DNA of 49,754 bases from Flavobacteriaceae bacterium (GCA_027081505.1 JALWKK010000059.1:1-49754); one strand, 5' to 3'; positions 9,563 through 19,603 are shown, counted from the first letter of the stretch. Program-made: numbers and translations. The notes: generated by a model from the letters alone, not told the origin.

Positions 9563-9706
9563 AGTGTTATTGGTTAAAAAATTATGTATAAATGTAATAA
9601 TATATTTTTATATTTCGGCTTGAAAAAGAACAAATAATATGCCACTAAGTTTTTGTTGGAAAATTTTAGAATTTAAAACAAAAATATTTAGACATTGAAT
9701 ACTTCT

Positions 9707-9732
9707 ACTAACTTTTTTACAAGTTAGTTTTT
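9707..9732 (+). terminator. Orphan terminator-like hairpin in the leader of the serine hydrolase gene
   Basis: ACTAACTT (9707-9714) pairs perfectly with AAGTTAGT (9721-9728), loop of 6 nt, followed by TTTTT. It points along the plus strand, but no plus-strand gene lies upstream within this intergenic region. It could be an attenuator or end a short RNA. The stem is AT-rich and weak. Confidence 0.35.
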
Positions 9733-9776
9733 ATGGTAGATTCCATATATACTTTAAAAATCAATAAAATAAACTC

Positions 9777-11111
9777 ATGAAAAAAACACTTAAATACATA
9801 GGCGTAATTTTACTTTTTGTAGTAGCATATTTTATTTATACAACCTACCCGAAATTGGATATTGTAACAGGCTTTTCGGCAAAAAGTGTGGCTTCGCATT
9901 TGTTTATATCCGGACAATCTAAAGAACAAACCGAAAAAGAAGATAATGCGATTCCCTCTATGGAATTGGCAAACAACCAAGTAGATATAACTTCCAAAAG
10001 CGTAACATCAACCGCTCTGGGAATGAAAAGCAGAACAGCCGTTTTTAAACCCGGACTTGGAGCCATCCTTTTACCTCCAAACGCGGCAGTTGCCAATTTG
10101 CCAAAGCAAGTTCCTCTGCGAATAAAGAACACAGAGAGTTTTGCTTATCCCTATGGAGACTTACCTCAAAGAGATACTGTTTTTCAAAATATAGATTATG
10201 AAAAGTTACAACAAGGAGTTGCTAATGCTTTAAAAAAAGAAAATAAAACCCGATCGGTTTTAGTAATTTACAAAGACCAAATTATTGCTGAAGATTATGC
10301 AGATGGTTTTAATAAAACCTCGATTTTTTTAGGTTGGTCGATGACAAAAAGTATTACAAGCGCAGTATTGGGAGTAATGGAAAGACAAGGAAAAATCACC
10401 CTAAATCAAAAAAACTTATTTCCCGAATGGGAAGGAGACAGCCGAAAAAATATCACGCTTAGAAATTTATTGAATATGAATAGCGGTTTGGCTTGGGACG
10501 AAGATTATACAGAAATTAGTGATGTTACCAAAATGCTTTTTTTAGCTCCTAATATGACCGAAATTCAAAAAAACAAACCGCTAACCGAAACACCTAACAA
10601 CGCTTGGAATTATTCCAGCGGGACCACTAATTTACTCAGCGGGTTTATTAGAAACCGGTTTAAAAGCCGGCAAGAATATTTGGATTATTGGTATCGGGAA
10701 TTAATAGACAAATTAGGAATGAACTCCATGCTTATCGAAACCGATTTTTCAGGGCATTTTGTAGGCAGTAGTTACGGTTGGGCAACTGCAAGAGATTGGG
10801 GAAAATTCGGCTTGTTGTATTTACATAACGGAAATTGGAACGGAGAACAAATTATAAACCCATCGTGGGTCGATTTTTCAAAAACACCTACAAATGATTC
10901 AAATGGTGTTTACGGAGGGCATTTTTGGTTAAATGCAGGTGGAAAATTTCCCGATGTTCCACGCGATATGTTTTCGTGCAATGGCTATCAAGGACAGTAT
11001 GTTTTTATTATTCCTTCAAAAGATTTAGTAGTAGTTAGAACCGGACTATTAGAAAATCCGGACTTTAATATAAATAAATTTCTTTCCGAAATAATTTCTT
11101 CTATTCAATAA
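9777..11111 (+). CDS. Serine hydrolase, beta-lactamase / class C-like family
   Basis: 444 residues. An N-terminal hydrophobic helix (about 5-24) anchors or exports it, so the enzyme domain (about 140-440) should face the periplasm. The SxxK motif is SMTK with Ser188 and Lys191; the second motif Y-x-S is YSS at 279-281 (NYSSGT). GYQGQY near the C-terminus fits the third motif region. This is the beta-lactamase fold group that includes 6-aminohexanoate-dimer hydrolases, esterases and DD-peptidases; substrate cannot be told. A low-complexity linker of about 100 residues separates anchor and enzyme. The downstream T9SS hydrolase begins after 31 nt and may be co-transcribed. Confidence 0.85.
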   Translation: MKKTLKYIGVILLFVVAYFIYTTYPKLDIVTGFSAKSVASHLFISGQSKEQTEKEDNAIPSMELANNQVDITSKSVTSTALGMKSRTAVFKPGLGAILLPPNAAVANLPKQVPLRIKNTESFAYPYGDLPQRDTVFQNIDYEKLQQGVANALKKENKTRSVLVIYKDQIIAEDYADGFNKTSIFLGWSMTKSITSAVLGVMERQGKITLNQKNLFPEWEGDSRKNITLRNLLNMNSGLAWDEDYTEISDVTKMLFLAPNMTEIQKNKPLTETPNNAWNYSSGTTNLLSGFIRNRFKSRQEYLDYWYRELIDKLGMNSMLIETDFSGHFVGSSYGWATARDWGKFGLLYLHNGNWNGEQIINPSWVDFSKTPTNDSNGVYGGHFWLNAGGKFPDVPRDMFSCNGYQGQYVFIIPSKDLVVVRTGLLENPDFNINKFLSEIISSIQ

Positions 11112-11142
11112 AAAATGTATTTTTAGAAAAAAAACATATCTT

Positions 11143-12747
11143 ATGAAAAATTTTTACGTCACTCTTCTATGTTTATTAGTTTCTTTTCAGTTTTTTTCAC
11201 AGACTGTCATTACAGCAACCATACCCTATCAAGGGTATGACGAAGCGCAACCACTTTTTGGACAAGGCGAATATCAAATTTTCTTAGATAACGCAGACGG
11301 AGTTTTAGATAAACCGGTAATCATAATAGATGGCTTTGATCCGGGCGATTCGCGAGATATTAATGCGCTTTATAACGCTTTAGATTATGGTTCGGGAAAT
11401 TTAGCCGATTTTATTAGAGACGAAGGTTTTGACGTAGTGATATTAAACGCACCTCTTTATACTACAAACGGAGTTGATATTGATGGCGGAGCCGATTATA
11501 TTCAACGTAACGCAATGGTACTTATTGAGTTAATTAATCAACTTAACGCTCAAAAAGTAGGAAACGAAGAGTTGGTGGTAATAGGACCGAGTATGGGAGG
11601 GTTAATTGCTCGTTATGCGCTAGCCTATATGGAACAAAACAGTTTGCCGCATGAAACAAGATTATATATTTCTTTCGATTCGCCTCACTTAGGAGCAAAC
11701 ATACCCATTACGATTCAGTATTTATTTAATTATTTAGCCGAATCGCAAGGCGATCCTGATGCACAACAAGCTATAGATGAATCATTAAATAGCCCGGCTG
11801 CCAAACAAATGCTTATCGATCATTATTCGGCACATTTACTGGCAGGTTCTACTTACGAGCAAGACCCGGCTTTGTTATTGCCTATGGGAGCTTCCGGATT
11901 TAGAGATGTTTTTCAAACCGAATTAGACAATCTTGGTTTTCCACAACAAACAAGAAACGTTGCCATGATTAACGGAAGCAATAACGGAACAATGATAGGT
12001 TATCCCGGAATTGAAGTAATAAATACAACATTAGATTTAGGCTCGGGAGTAACTACCGATATTATCTTACATTTTACACCACCCGCCTCACAAATTAATA
12101 CGGTAACCGATTTCGCATCGTTTTTTATCGGAATTCCTTTAGCAACTTTTAGTGCAGATGCAGAAGCATTTTCATATACCGCTGGTGTAGATAGCGCGCC
12201 GGGTGGTTTTAGTACGTTTAGTAGTGGATTAGCAGGTAGTACAAATCCGGTAATTATTGATTTTATAAATGCTTTACAACAAGATGAATATTGCTTTATT
12301 CCTGCAATTAGTGCCTTAGCCATTACCAATGAAACTAATTGGTTTGCTACTCCGGATATCGGAGGAGTACATAACTCACCGTTTGTAACTACCTATATTC
12401 CACCCGATAATGAGCCACATACTCTTATTACACCCGAAAATGCGCAATTTGCTATAGATGAAATACTTAACGGTGATTTAGGAATGGTTGATAATACTGT
12501 TGTTTCCAGATATGTTTTGGCAAATAATCCGGCTAAAGAAGATGTAAAGATTTTACTTAATACTAATTTGAACTATTCTAATATTAAAGTTGAAATATTC
12601 TCGATAACGGGTCAAAAAGTGTTTCATTTTAAACCTTCGGTTTACGATAATCAACTTGTTTTTTCACCTCAGCTTAAAACGGGAGTTTACTTACTTAAAA
12701 TTAGTGATTCAGAAACTGTTTTTTCAACTAGACTAGTGGTTGAATAA
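11143..12747 (+). CDS. Secreted alpha/beta hydrolase with T9SS sorting domain
   Basis: 534 residues. It has a signal peptide ending QFFSQ, then an alpha/beta hydrolase core in which the nucleophile elbow is GPSMGG (Ser150) preceded by the strand ELVVI; the fold resembles lipase/PGAP1-like esterases. A hydrophobic strand PVIIIDGFDPGD forms the likely oxyanion region. The last 70 or so residues (NPAKEDVKI ... GVYLLKISD ... TRLVVE) are a type A T9SS C-terminal sorting domain, so the protein is exported across the outer membrane by the type IX system. Substrate unknown; lipid or ester is a guess from the fold. It follows the serine hydrolase by 31 nt. Confidence 0.88.
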   Translation: MKNFYVTLLCLLVSFQFFSQTVITATIPYQGYDEAQPLFGQGEYQIFLDNADGVLDKPVIIIDGFDPGDSRDINALYNALDYGSGNLADFIRDEGFDVVILNAPLYTTNGVDIDGGADYIQRNAMVLIELINQLNAQKVGNEELVVIGPSMGGLIARYALAYMEQNSLPHETRLYISFDSPHLGANIPITIQYLFNYLAESQGDPDAQQAIDESLNSPAAKQMLIDHYSAHLLAGSTYEQDPALLLPMGASGFRDVFQTELDNLGFPQQTRNVAMINGSNNGTMIGYPGIEVINTTLDLGSGVTTDIILHFTPPASQINTVTDFASFFIGIPLATFSADAEAFSYTAGVDSAPGGFSTFSSGLAGSTNPVIIDFINALQQDEYCFIPAISALAITNETNWFATPDIGGVHNSPFVTTYIPPDNEPHTLITPENAQFAIDEILNGDLGMVDNTVVSRYVLANNPAKEDVKILLNTNLNYSNIKVEIFSITGQKVFHFKPSVYDNQLVFSPQLKTGVYLLKISDSETVFSTRLVVE

Positions 12748-13182
12748 TTATGAATTCATCCTTTTACCCGCATTATTCATATAAAAACGAAGTGAATTAT
12801 ATGAATCTGCTATGGACAAAGGGGTAAATGCGGGAAACCCCGACTTAGAAATGCCCCAAATTTGGGTGTTTTCAAAATACACAAATTTGTTGGCAGTACT
12901 TAGTCGTTTAACAATTCCGTGAATTTTTCGGGTTAAAAATATATGTGTTTTACACGGAAGTGAAAACGGAAATGATAATGTTATTATGTAGCAGGCTAAT
13001 GAACTTGAAAAAATTTTAGCCCAAAAAAGCTTTTGTTGCCAAATAAACATTTTGACTTGTTACTTATTGATAACACAATCGAAGGTTTGCTTTTAAAAAC
13101 CAATGAATTTATTCTGCTCGGAATTAACCGGTGGTTATCTATAGATAAAACATAAAAAACGACTTAATAAAACAATTTTTAC
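12748..13182. other. Gene-poor stretch rich in inverted repeats
   Basis: No confident gene in about 430 bp. Visible structure: an outer stem CCCGCATT (12767-12774) / AATGCGGG (12827-12834) enclosing a perfect 10-bp stem ATTCATATAA (12775-12784) / TTATATGAAT (12797-12806); a 12-bp palindrome CCCAAATTTGGG (12855-12866); and TTCCGTG (12915-12921) / CACGGAA (12953-12959). A 100-codon minus-strand reading frame (12748-13050) covers it but shows no signal peptide, domain or family resemblance I recognise. It could be a structured RNA, a degenerate gene, or the 3' region of the hydrolase transcript. Confidence 0.4.
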
Positions 13183-13212
13183 TTGTTTTTGAAGAGTAAA
13201 TAGCTACTTTTG
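13183..13212 (+). promoter_or_regulatory. Bacteroidetes housekeeping promoter of ndk
   Basis: TTG (13183-13185), 19-bp spacer, TACTTTTG (13205-13212): a textbook match to the Bacteroidetes sigma-ABfr consensus TTG-N17-23-TAnnTTTG. It lies 16 bp before the ndk ATG, giving a leader of only about 10 nt. Confidence 0.85.
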
Positions 13213-13228
13213 CACAAAATTTTTAAAA

Positions 13229-13648
13229 ATGAGAACAGACAGAACGTTTACGATGTTAAAGCCCGATAGTGTTGAGAAAGGATACATTGGTGCTATATTA
13301 GAAAAAATTAATGCCGCAGGCTTTAAGATTGTGGCTATGAAACTTACACAAATGACACGCAGAGATGCGATGAAATTTTACGAAGTTCATAAAGAACGCC
13401 CATTTTATGGCGAGTTAGTTGAATATATGACCAGAGGTCCTATTGTTGCTGCAATACTTGAGAAAGAAAATGCCGTAGCTGATTTTAGAACCCTAATTGG
13501 TGCAACCAATCCCGCAGATGCGGCAGAAGGAACTATTAGAAAACTATATGCAACTTCTATTGGCGAAAATGCGATTCACGGAAGTGATAGTGATGAAAAT
13601 GCAGCCATTGAAGGTGCATTTCATTTTGCAGGGAGAGAACTATTTTAA
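13229..13648 (+). CDS. ndk: Nucleoside diphosphate kinase
   Basis: 139 residues, full length. It transfers the gamma-phosphate from ATP to nucleoside diphosphates through a phosphohistidine. The N-terminus [14 protein letters not shown] and the active-site segment [12 protein letters not shown] (the phosphorylated His is in IHGSDS) are diagnostic. The ending FAGRELF is typical of the Flavobacteriaceae form. The start follows directly after a strong TTG-N19-TACTTTTG promoter. Monocistronic. Confidence 0.98.
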   Translation: MRTDRTFTMLKPDSVEKGYIGAILEKINAAGFKIVAMKLTQMTRRDAMKFYEVHKERPFYGELVEYMTRGPIVAAILEKENAVADFRTLIGATNPADAAEGTIRKLYATSIGENAIHGSDSDENAAIEGAFHFAGRELF

Positions 13649-13749
13649 TAATAAAAGAGAATTTGTTAGGCACTTTCAGGAGTAAGGTCAAAAATTAGAT
13701 TTTCTTATTTTTTGATATCTAATAATCCGGTTAAAATTGAGTTTGTAAG

Positions 13750-14937
13750 CTATTCTTGTTTCCAACCGTTAAACACTTTTACTAAATAAAGATACCTGTA
13801 AAAAAGAGCCAAAAATAAGGGCAAGAGTGCTTTGGCAAATTCTTGAACTCCGGTAACCCAATGCACCCCGAGAAGAAAAAGCATCATAATTAAAAACCGG
13901 ATGTATTTTTTTAACCATTTTTTAGGTTTTTTTCTTGAAATAGCTACAAAAAACAACAAGTTTAGCGGAAAAGCCCACAGCACATTATAATTACCGGCAG
14001 TCGTACTATGGTCTGTTGCAAACCATAAAAGGAGTAAAAATACGCCTATAAGTCCGGTTGTAAAAAAAAGAATTCCGTCTGCTATTTTAGTTCTTTTTCC
14101 GGTTTTGGCATCCTTAAAAGTAATGTAAACAATAATGAAACTTAGAATTAGAAAAACAAAAAGGGGAGAGGTTAAAAATTGCGATTTTCCGTTTCTTTCT
14201 TTAGTGGTTTTATAAAGTGTTTTTTTAGATTTTACCAGCGGAATCATCTTTGTTTCCTTTATTATTGTTGCTTTGTCGGCGGCTTTTTCAACATATTTCG
14301 GTAAAAATTGGTATTCCCAAGGCGTTGCTTTTTTGTCTGTAACCGCACCAATGGCAACGTCCATCCCGAGGCTTCCCCACGAATTCCAATATACGTTTTT
14401 CTGAATAAGTTGTCTAAAAGTATATTCTTCTTCAACAAAATAATCCGAATATTTTAGCGCATCACCCAATACGGCAACCAATACGTCTCTTATTTTGGTT
14501 GCGCAATTATCATATAAAAAATCGTATTTATAAGCTCTGTTTTCGGGTTTGGCGTTGTTTTGTAAATATTTAAAAACGGCTTGCGTCTGTTGAGGTGAAA
14601 GATTTAATATTTGCTCATGAATGCTTCTGTCTTGTTTTTTATAATAATTATAAAAAGGAGAGAACCGCGTAACAGCAAGGTTGTACAATAATTTTCCTCC
14701 GGCAAATTTGGTATAGAAATTAGGTGTATTAAAATCATACACGCCATAGTTGTAAACCCAATCTATCCCTACTGTAGTGTCTTTTACTCTAAAGGCACTA
14801 TGCCCGAACGAGTCATATAACTCATCGCCGGGACCCATTGTAAGTATACTGATTTCAGCATTTGGCGATAATTTAAAATCTTGCGAAAATAAGGTTGAAG
14901 AAATTAGAAGAAATAAAAAGATGTATTTTTTTATCAT
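13750..14937 (-). CDS. DUF4105 (Lnb N-terminal periplasmic domain) membrane protein
   Basis: 395 residues: a signal peptide (about 1-18, ending LFSQ), then a DUF4105 domain (about 20-190) with the conserved SFGHSAFRVKD, NYGVYDFNTPNFYTKF and YDNCATKIRD segments. His and Cys in FGHSAF and YDNCAT are in the positions expected for a papain-like (NlpC/P60-related) hydrolase. The C-terminal third holds four to five hydrophobic helices (about 255-390). Founding homologues are Lnb proteins; enzyme activity in Bacteroidetes is not established. It lies 8 nt after the PorV2-like gene on the same strand and is surely co-transcribed. Confidence 0.87.
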   Translation of the reverse strand: MIKKYIFLFLLISSTLFSQDFKLSPNAEISILTMGPGDELYDSFGHSAFRVKDTTVGIDWVYNYGVYDFNTPNFYTKFAGGKLLYNLAVTRFSPFYNYYKKQDRSIHEQILNLSPQQTQAVFKYLQNNAKPENRAYKYDFLYDNCATKIRDVLVAVLGDALKYSDYFVEEEYTFRQLIQKNVYWNSWGSLGMDVAIGAVTDKKATPWEYQFLPKYVEKAADKATIIKETKMIPLVKSKKTLYKTTKERNGKSQFLTSPLFVFLILSFIIVYITFKDAKTGKRTKIADGILFFTTGLIGVFLLLLWFATDHSTTAGNYNVLWAFPLNLLFFVAISRKKPKKWLKKYIRFLIMMLFLLGVHWVTGVQEFAKALLPLFLALFYRYLYLVKVFNGWKQE

Positions 14938-14945
14938 TATGTAAT

Positions 14946-16040
14946 TTATCTAAACAAACTCCAGTCTAGTTTAACCGAAAATATATTTGAATACAGTGCC
15001 GCACTTTGGTCGCCAATATCGGTTAGTGCATAATCTACTTGTATTCCTTTGTATTTAAAACCTACTCCTATATTGGGTTGAAATCCTACCGAATCGCTTC
15101 CGTCTAATTGTGTAATATTTTGAAAATTTCCGGCACCGGCTCGTACAAAAATCATATCAATGTAGGCAAATTCAAAACCAACCGAAGGAGTCATACTTAC
15201 GGCAGAAGATGAAAAAATATCATTGGTTTCGGCAAATCTCAAGTTTAAGTCCACTTCAGCTAAAAGAGTGTAATCATGGTGAAAATCAAATTTTTTAGCT
15301 ACACCCATTTGTAATTTAGGAAGGGTTATTTCGGTTTTTTCCGGAAGCTCTTGATTTTGCCCGGCAACAGCATTTTGAATGGTAGCAAACTGTTCTTCAT
15401 CAATACTCCAAGCATTAAAAGTGGTAGAGATATCTCGTGCCATAAAACCAAACATCCAGTCATTTTTTTTGAATTGAATTCCCGCATCCAGCCCAAATCC
15501 CCAAGAATTGGCAAATTTTCCTATTATTCGGCGGATTACTTTTGCATTTACTCCAAAATTTAGACCGTCAAGGGGTAATCTTCGGGCATACGAAAACGTA
15601 AAACCGTAGTCGGCTGTTGAAAATAAACTAATACGATTATAATCTATATTTCCTTGAGCATCTATTAATTGTGTGGTGTTTAATATATCATCTACTCCAA
15701 ACCGAATTGCCGAAAAAGCAACCACACTTCTGTCATCAAGGGGTTTGGCAAAACCTACATAATCGTATCCTGCAATATTAGCAAAGTAGGAGGCATGCAT
15801 TAAGGAGAGTTGATTGTCTTCTAAATTTACAAGTCCCGCCGGATTCCAATATCCCGAATTCACATCGCCTGTAGAAGCAACAACGGCATTTGCCATTCCA
15901 AAAGCAGAAGCATCTACACCTATATTCATAAACTCATTAGAGTACTTTCTAACGGTTTGGGCAGAAGCAATAATCGTAAACAAAAAAACAATACAAGTTA
16001 TTCTAACTTTCAAAGGAATAATTTTTAGCAAATATCTCAT
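14946..16040 (-). CDS. PorV/PorQ-family outer-membrane beta-barrel protein (PorV2-like)
   Basis: 364 residues, signal peptide ending TIIASAQ. The mature N-terminus (NEFMNIGVDASAFGMANAVVAS, then GDVNSGYWNPAGL) is the hallmark of the PorV/PorQ/UPF0164 group of FadL-like barrels, and alternating amphipathic strands continue to the aromatic C-terminal end (KLDWSLFR). PorV is the shuttle protein of the type IX secretion system; this shorter, DUF4105-linked version fits the PorV2 type, whose role is less well defined. The window encodes three T9SS cargo proteins, so a role in that pathway is plausible, not proven. First gene of a two-gene operon with DUF4105. Confidence 0.78.
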   Translation of the reverse strand: MRYLLKIIPLKVRITCIVFLFTIIASAQTVRKYSNEFMNIGVDASAFGMANAVVASTGDVNSGYWNPAGLVNLEDNQLSLMHASYFANIAGYDYVGFAKPLDDRSVVAFSAIRFGVDDILNTTQLIDAQGNIDYNRISLFSTADYGFTFSYARRLPLDGLNFGVNAKVIRRIIGKFANSWGFGLDAGIQFKKNDWMFGFMARDISTTFNAWSIDEEQFATIQNAVAGQNQELPEKTEITLPKLQMGVAKKFDFHHDYTLLAEVDLNLRFAETNDIFSSSAVSMTPSVGFEFAYIDMIFVRAGAGNFQNITQLDGSDSVGFQPNIGVGFKYKGIQVDYALTDIGDQSAALYSNIFSVKLDWSLFR

Positions 16041-16170
16041 TATTTTACGGTATATAAAACTTTAAAATTGTTTATATATTGTGTATTATTGCAATAGACG
16101 ATAAAAGTTATGTGTTTTTACAAATAAGTGTATGTTTTGTATAAAATCATTTCGTATCAATTGATTTATC

Positions 16171-16911
16171 ATGAAAAAACAAATTCCTAATATTATTACA
16201 TCTCTTAACTTGCTCTGTGGTATTACAGCGGTACTATTTATTGTTTCGGGAGATTTAATTACTGCATCTTTTTTTGTTTTTGCAGGTATTTTCTTTGATT
16301 TTTTTGATGGCTTGGCAGCAAGACTTCTACACGCACAGAGTGCTATCGGTTTGCAATTGGACTCTCTTGCCGATATGATAACCAGTGGAGTTGTACCTGC
16401 ACTTGTTATGGTACAATTATTAAGTTTGGCAACAACAGGAACATATCTGGATATTTCTCATATTGTAAGTACCGATTCTTGGAATGTTTCGCTTGCTATG
16501 TATGTGCCTTTTATTGGCTTGTTAATTGCCATTGCCTCCGCTTACAGGCTAGCCAAATTTAATGTAGATACGCGACAAACTTCCGGTTTTATAGGCTTAC
16601 CAACACCTGCCAATACGTTACTAATTTTAAGCCTTCCGTTACTATTGCATTTTCAATCTTCCGAAGTATTGCAACGTATTATTTTAAACAAATGGTTTTT
16701 AATCGGGTTAACCTTACTGAGTTGTTTATTACTTAATGCCGAAATAAAATTGTTTGCTTTAAAGTTTAAAACTTGGGATTTTAAAACCAATTGGTTTAAA
16801 TATATTTTTCTTTTAATAAGTGTTGTAACTCTATTTTTGCTTAAATTTTTAGCTATACCGATACTAATTTTATTCTATATTTTGCTTTCGTTGGTTCTTC
16901 CGAAAAAATAA
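16171..16911 (+). CDS. pssA: CDP-diacylglycerol--serine O-phosphatidyltransferase
   Basis: 246-residue inner-membrane enzyme that makes phosphatidylserine from CDP-diacylglycerol and serine, first step toward phosphatidylethanolamine. The CDP-alcohol phosphotransferase motif is complete: D-x2-D-G-x2-A-R-x8-G-x3-D-x3-D, seen from DFFDGLAAR through GLQLDSLAD. The N-terminus KKQIPNIITSLNLLCG is characteristic of type II PssA. About seven hydrophobic segments. It is divergent from the PorV2-like gene (130 bp) and followed by a deleted copy of the dispersed repeat and a terminator. Confidence 0.96.
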   Translation: MKKQIPNIITSLNLLCGITAVLFIVSGDLITASFFVFAGIFFDFFDGLAARLLHAQSAIGLQLDSLADMITSGVVPALVMVQLLSLATTGTYLDISHIVSTDSWNVSLAMYVPFIGLLIAIASAYRLAKFNVDTRQTSGFIGLPTPANTLLILSLPLLLHFQSSEVLQRIILNKWFLIGLTLLSCLLLNAEIKLFALKFKTWDFKTNWFKYIFLLISVVTLFLLKFLAIPILILFYILLSLVLPKK

Positions 16912-16924
16912 TACCAAAAGGAAT

Positions 16925-16963
16925 TATACCTATTCTTAATATAAAATAGTTGTTTTCGGTATA
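16925..16963. repeat. Dispersed structured repeat, internally deleted copy
   Basis: Short copy that keeps the left end (ACCTATTCTTAATATAAAATAGT in two runs: ACCTATTCTTAAT then ATAAAATAGT) and the right end (TTCGGTATA) but lacks the central 70-85 bp of the copies at 25660-25767 and 34916-35038. Its ends TATACC / GGTATA are inverted. Location: between pssA and its terminator. Confidence 0.65.
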
Positions 16964-16965
16964 AA

Positions 16966-16993
16966 AAAACCGCCTCAATTATGAGACGGTTTT
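16966..16993. terminator. Bidirectional intrinsic terminator between pssA and clpB
   Basis: AAAACCG-C-CTCA pairs with TGAG-A-CGGTTTT (one mismatch), loop ATTA. The T run is longer on the minus strand, so it mainly serves clpB, but it also fits pssA. Confidence 0.8.
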
Positions 16994-17017
16994 CGCTGTT
17001 TTATCAACTAATCTATT

Positions 17018-19603
17018 TTAGTTACTAAAGACTATTTTATTGTCTTTAAGTTCAATTTTTACACTGCTATCTACATTTACTTCTCCTGAAAGGATTCGTT
17101 TAGAGAGTTCGTTAAGAATTTCTCTTTGAATAGCACGTTTTATTGGTCTGGCTCCAAATTGCGGATCGAATCCTACTTTGGAAATATATGCTATGACATC
17201 GTCAGACAGTTCTAATGTGATGTCGTTTTCTTGTAACTTTTTCTTCAAATTATTTAATTGTATTTGTACAATTTGTTTTATTTCGTTTTCATTTAGAGGT
17301 GTAAACATCACAATCTCGTCTATTCGGTTTAAGAATTCGGGACGAATTTGTTTTTTTAATAAATCAAGTACTTCTTTCTCGGCTATATCCATTACCGTTT
17401 TTCTTTTTTCCATATCAATACCTTCCAGTTTTTCTTGAAGAATATGGCTTCCCATATTACTGGTCATAATAATGATGGTATTTCTAAAATCGGCGGTACG
17501 TCCTTTGTTATCGGTTAATCGTCCTTCGTCTAATACTTGTAACAAAATATTAAAGGTATCGGGATGCGCTTTTTCAATTTCGTCTAACAAAATTACCGAA
17601 TAAGGCTTGCGTCTTACGGCTTCTGTTAATTGTCCGCCTTCGTCATAACCCACATATCCGGGAGGTGCGCCAACGAGTCTGCTCACCGAATGTTTTTCTT
17701 GGTATTCGCTCATATCGATTCGGGTCATCGCTTTATCGCTATCAAACAAATATTCGGCAAGTGCTTTGGCAAGTTCGGTTTTACCTACTCCGGTTGTACC
17801 TAAGAATAGAAATGAGCCAATAGGACGGTTTTGGTCTTGCAATCCGGCACGAGAGCGACGTACGGCATCGGCTACTGCTTGTATTGCTTCGTCTTGTCCT
17901 ACCACGCGTTTATGCAGTTCTTCTTCAAGATGGAGTAGTTTTTCGCGTTCGCTTTGCAACATTTTAGAAACGGGAATACCGGTCCATTTTGCTACTACTT
18001 CGGCTACATCTTCCCGGGTAACTTCTTCTTTTACCAGCGCTTGATTTTTTATTGAAGCAAATTCTGCTTGCAGGTTGTGTAATTTTTCTTCTAATTTTTT
18101 TAGCTTTCCGTACCGAATTTCGGCAACCAATCCGTAATTTCCGTCTCGTTCTGCTTGTTCGGCTTCCAGTTTTGCTTGCTCTATTTCTTCTTTTACTCTG
18201 TTTATTTGGTCTAGCAAGTCTTTTTCATGCTTCCATTTTGCATAAATATCGTCTCTTTGGCTTTTAATATTTGCCAATTCTTCTTGAAGCTTTTGCAGTT
18301 TCTTTTTGTCTTTTTCGCGTTTAATGGCTTCTATCTCAATTTCAAGCTGCATGATTTTACGGTCGAGTTTGTCTAACTCTTCAGGTTTTGAATTGATTTC
18401 CATTCTGAGTTTTGCAGCGGCTTCGTCCATTAAATCAATGGCTTTGTCGGGTAAAAACCGGTCGGTAATATAGCGTTGCGAAAGCTCTACGGCTCCAATT
18501 ACAGCAGCGTCGGTAATGATAACTTTGTGGTGTGCTTCGTATTTTTCTTTAATTCCGCGTAAAATAGAAATTGCGGATTGTGTGTCGGGTTCGTTTACCA
18601 TTACTTTTTGGAAACGGCGCTCGAGTGCTTTGTCTTTTTCAAAATATTTTTGGTATTCGTCTAGAGTGGTTGCTCCAATGGCTCTTAACTCGCCTCTTGC
18701 AAGCGCGGGTTTTAAAATATTGGCTGCATCCATAGCACCTTGACCGCCACCGGCACCTACGAGTGTGTGTATTTCATCTATAAATAAGATAATGGTACCT
18801 TCCGAGCTTTGCACTTCTTTAACTACGGCTTTTAGGCGTTCTTCAAATTCACCTTTGTACTTGGCTCCGGCGATAAGCGCACCCATATCTAGCGAATAAA
18901 TGGTTTTGTCTTTGATGTTTTCGGGAACATCGCCTTTGATAATTCGGTGGGCGAGACCTTCAACAATAGCGGTTTTTCCGGTTCCGGGTTCGCCAATTAG
19001 CATCGGGTTGTTTTTGCTTCTTCTGGATAATATTTGAAGCATTCGTCTAATTTCTTGGTCGCGACCAATAACGGGATCTAATTTTCCGCTTTGTGCTAAT
19101 TCGTTGAGGTTACGAGCATATTTGCTTAATGAATTATACGTTTCTTCGGCACTTTGAGAGGTTACTCTACTACCTTGACGCAGCTCTTCGATTGCTGCTT
19201 TTAAATCTTTTTCGTTAAACCCATTGTCTTTTAATAATCGGGCAGTATCGTCTTTTGCTTTTAAAATTGCCAATAAAAGATGCTCTATGGCAACGTATTC
19301 ATCTTTCATTTTTTTGGCAATGATGTTTGCTTCGTTAAGTGTTTTTGAAGCTTCTCGCGAAAGCATAATATCGCCACCTTCTACCTTGGGATAGCTGTTT
19401 AAAATGTTTTCTAAAACTTGTTTTAGCAACGGAACGTTTACACTTAATTTGTTAAACAAAAAAGTGATTACGTTTTCGTCCACTTCAAAAATTCCTTTAA
19501 GAATGTGTGCGTTTTCTATTTGTTGGTGTCCGTATCCTTGTGCAATTTGTTGCGCTTTTTGTACGGCTTCTTGTGCTTTTATAGTATAGTTGTTAAAATT
19601 CAT
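17018..19603 (-). CDS. clpB: ATP-dependent disaggregase ClpB
   Basis: 861-residue Hsp100 chaperone that, with DnaK, pulls aggregated proteins apart in the cytoplasm. Order: N-terminal Clp_N repeats (1-150), AAA-1 with Walker A GEPGTGKT at 204-211 and Walker [11 protein letters not shown], the long coiled-coil M-domain (about 400-525) that separates ClpB from ClpA/ClpC-type unfoldases, AAA-2 with Walker A GTTGVGKT at 602-609, and the D2 small domain. No IGF/IGL ClpP-binding loop was seen, as expected for ClpB. Full length, monocistronic, with a bidirectional terminator downstream. No CIRCE or other heat-shock operator was recognised upstream. Confidence 0.98.
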   Translation of the reverse strand: MNFNNYTIKAQEAVQKAQQIAQGYGHQQIENAHILKGIFEVDENVITFLFNKLSVNVPLLKQVLENILNSYPKVEGGDIMLSREASKTLNEANIIAKKMKDEYVAIEHLLLAILKAKDDTARLLKDNGFNEKDLKAAIEELRQGSRVTSQSAEETYNSLSKYARNLNELAQSGKLDPVIGRDQEIRRMLQILSRRSKNNPMLIGEPGTGKTAIVEGLAHRIIKGDVPENIKDKTIYSLDMGALIAGAKYKGEFEERLKAVVKEVQSSEGTIILFIDEIHTLVGAGGGQGAMDAANILKPALARGELRAIGATTLDEYQKYFEKDKALERRFQKVMVNEPDTQSAISILRGIKEKYEAHHKVIITDAAVIGAVELSQRYITDRFLPDKAIDLMDEAAAKLRMEINSKPEELDKLDRKIMQLEIEIEAIKREKDKKKLQKLQEELANIKSQRDDIYAKWKHEKDLLDQINRVKEEIEQAKLEAEQAERDGNYGLVAEIRYGKLKKLEEKLHNLQAEFASIKNQALVKEEVTREDVAEVVAKWTGIPVSKMLQSEREKLLHLEEELHKRVVGQDEAIQAVADAVRRSRAGLQDQNRPIGSFLFLGTTGVGKTELAKALAEYLFDSDKAMTRIDMSEYQEKHSVSRLVGAPPGYVGYDEGGQLTEAVRRKPYSVILLDEIEKAHPDTFNILLQVLDEGRLTDNKGRTADFRNTIIIMTSNMGSHILQEKLEGIDMEKRKTVMDIAEKEVLDLLKKQIRPEFLNRIDEIVMFTPLNENEIKQIVQIQLNNLKKKLQENDITLELSDDVIAYISKVGFDPQFGARPIKRAIQREILNELSKRILSGEVNVDSSVKIELKDNKIVFSN

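Noticed and set aside
12748-13050. 100-codon minus-strand reading frame as a gene
   Set aside because: No family resemblance, no signal or domain, no promoter or terminator fit; it lies over inverted repeats. Kept only as a possibility in the region entry.
17178-19589. Several 60-90-codon plus-strand frames across clpB
   Set aside because: Antisense shadows of a strongly conserved gene, without start-site or promoter signals.
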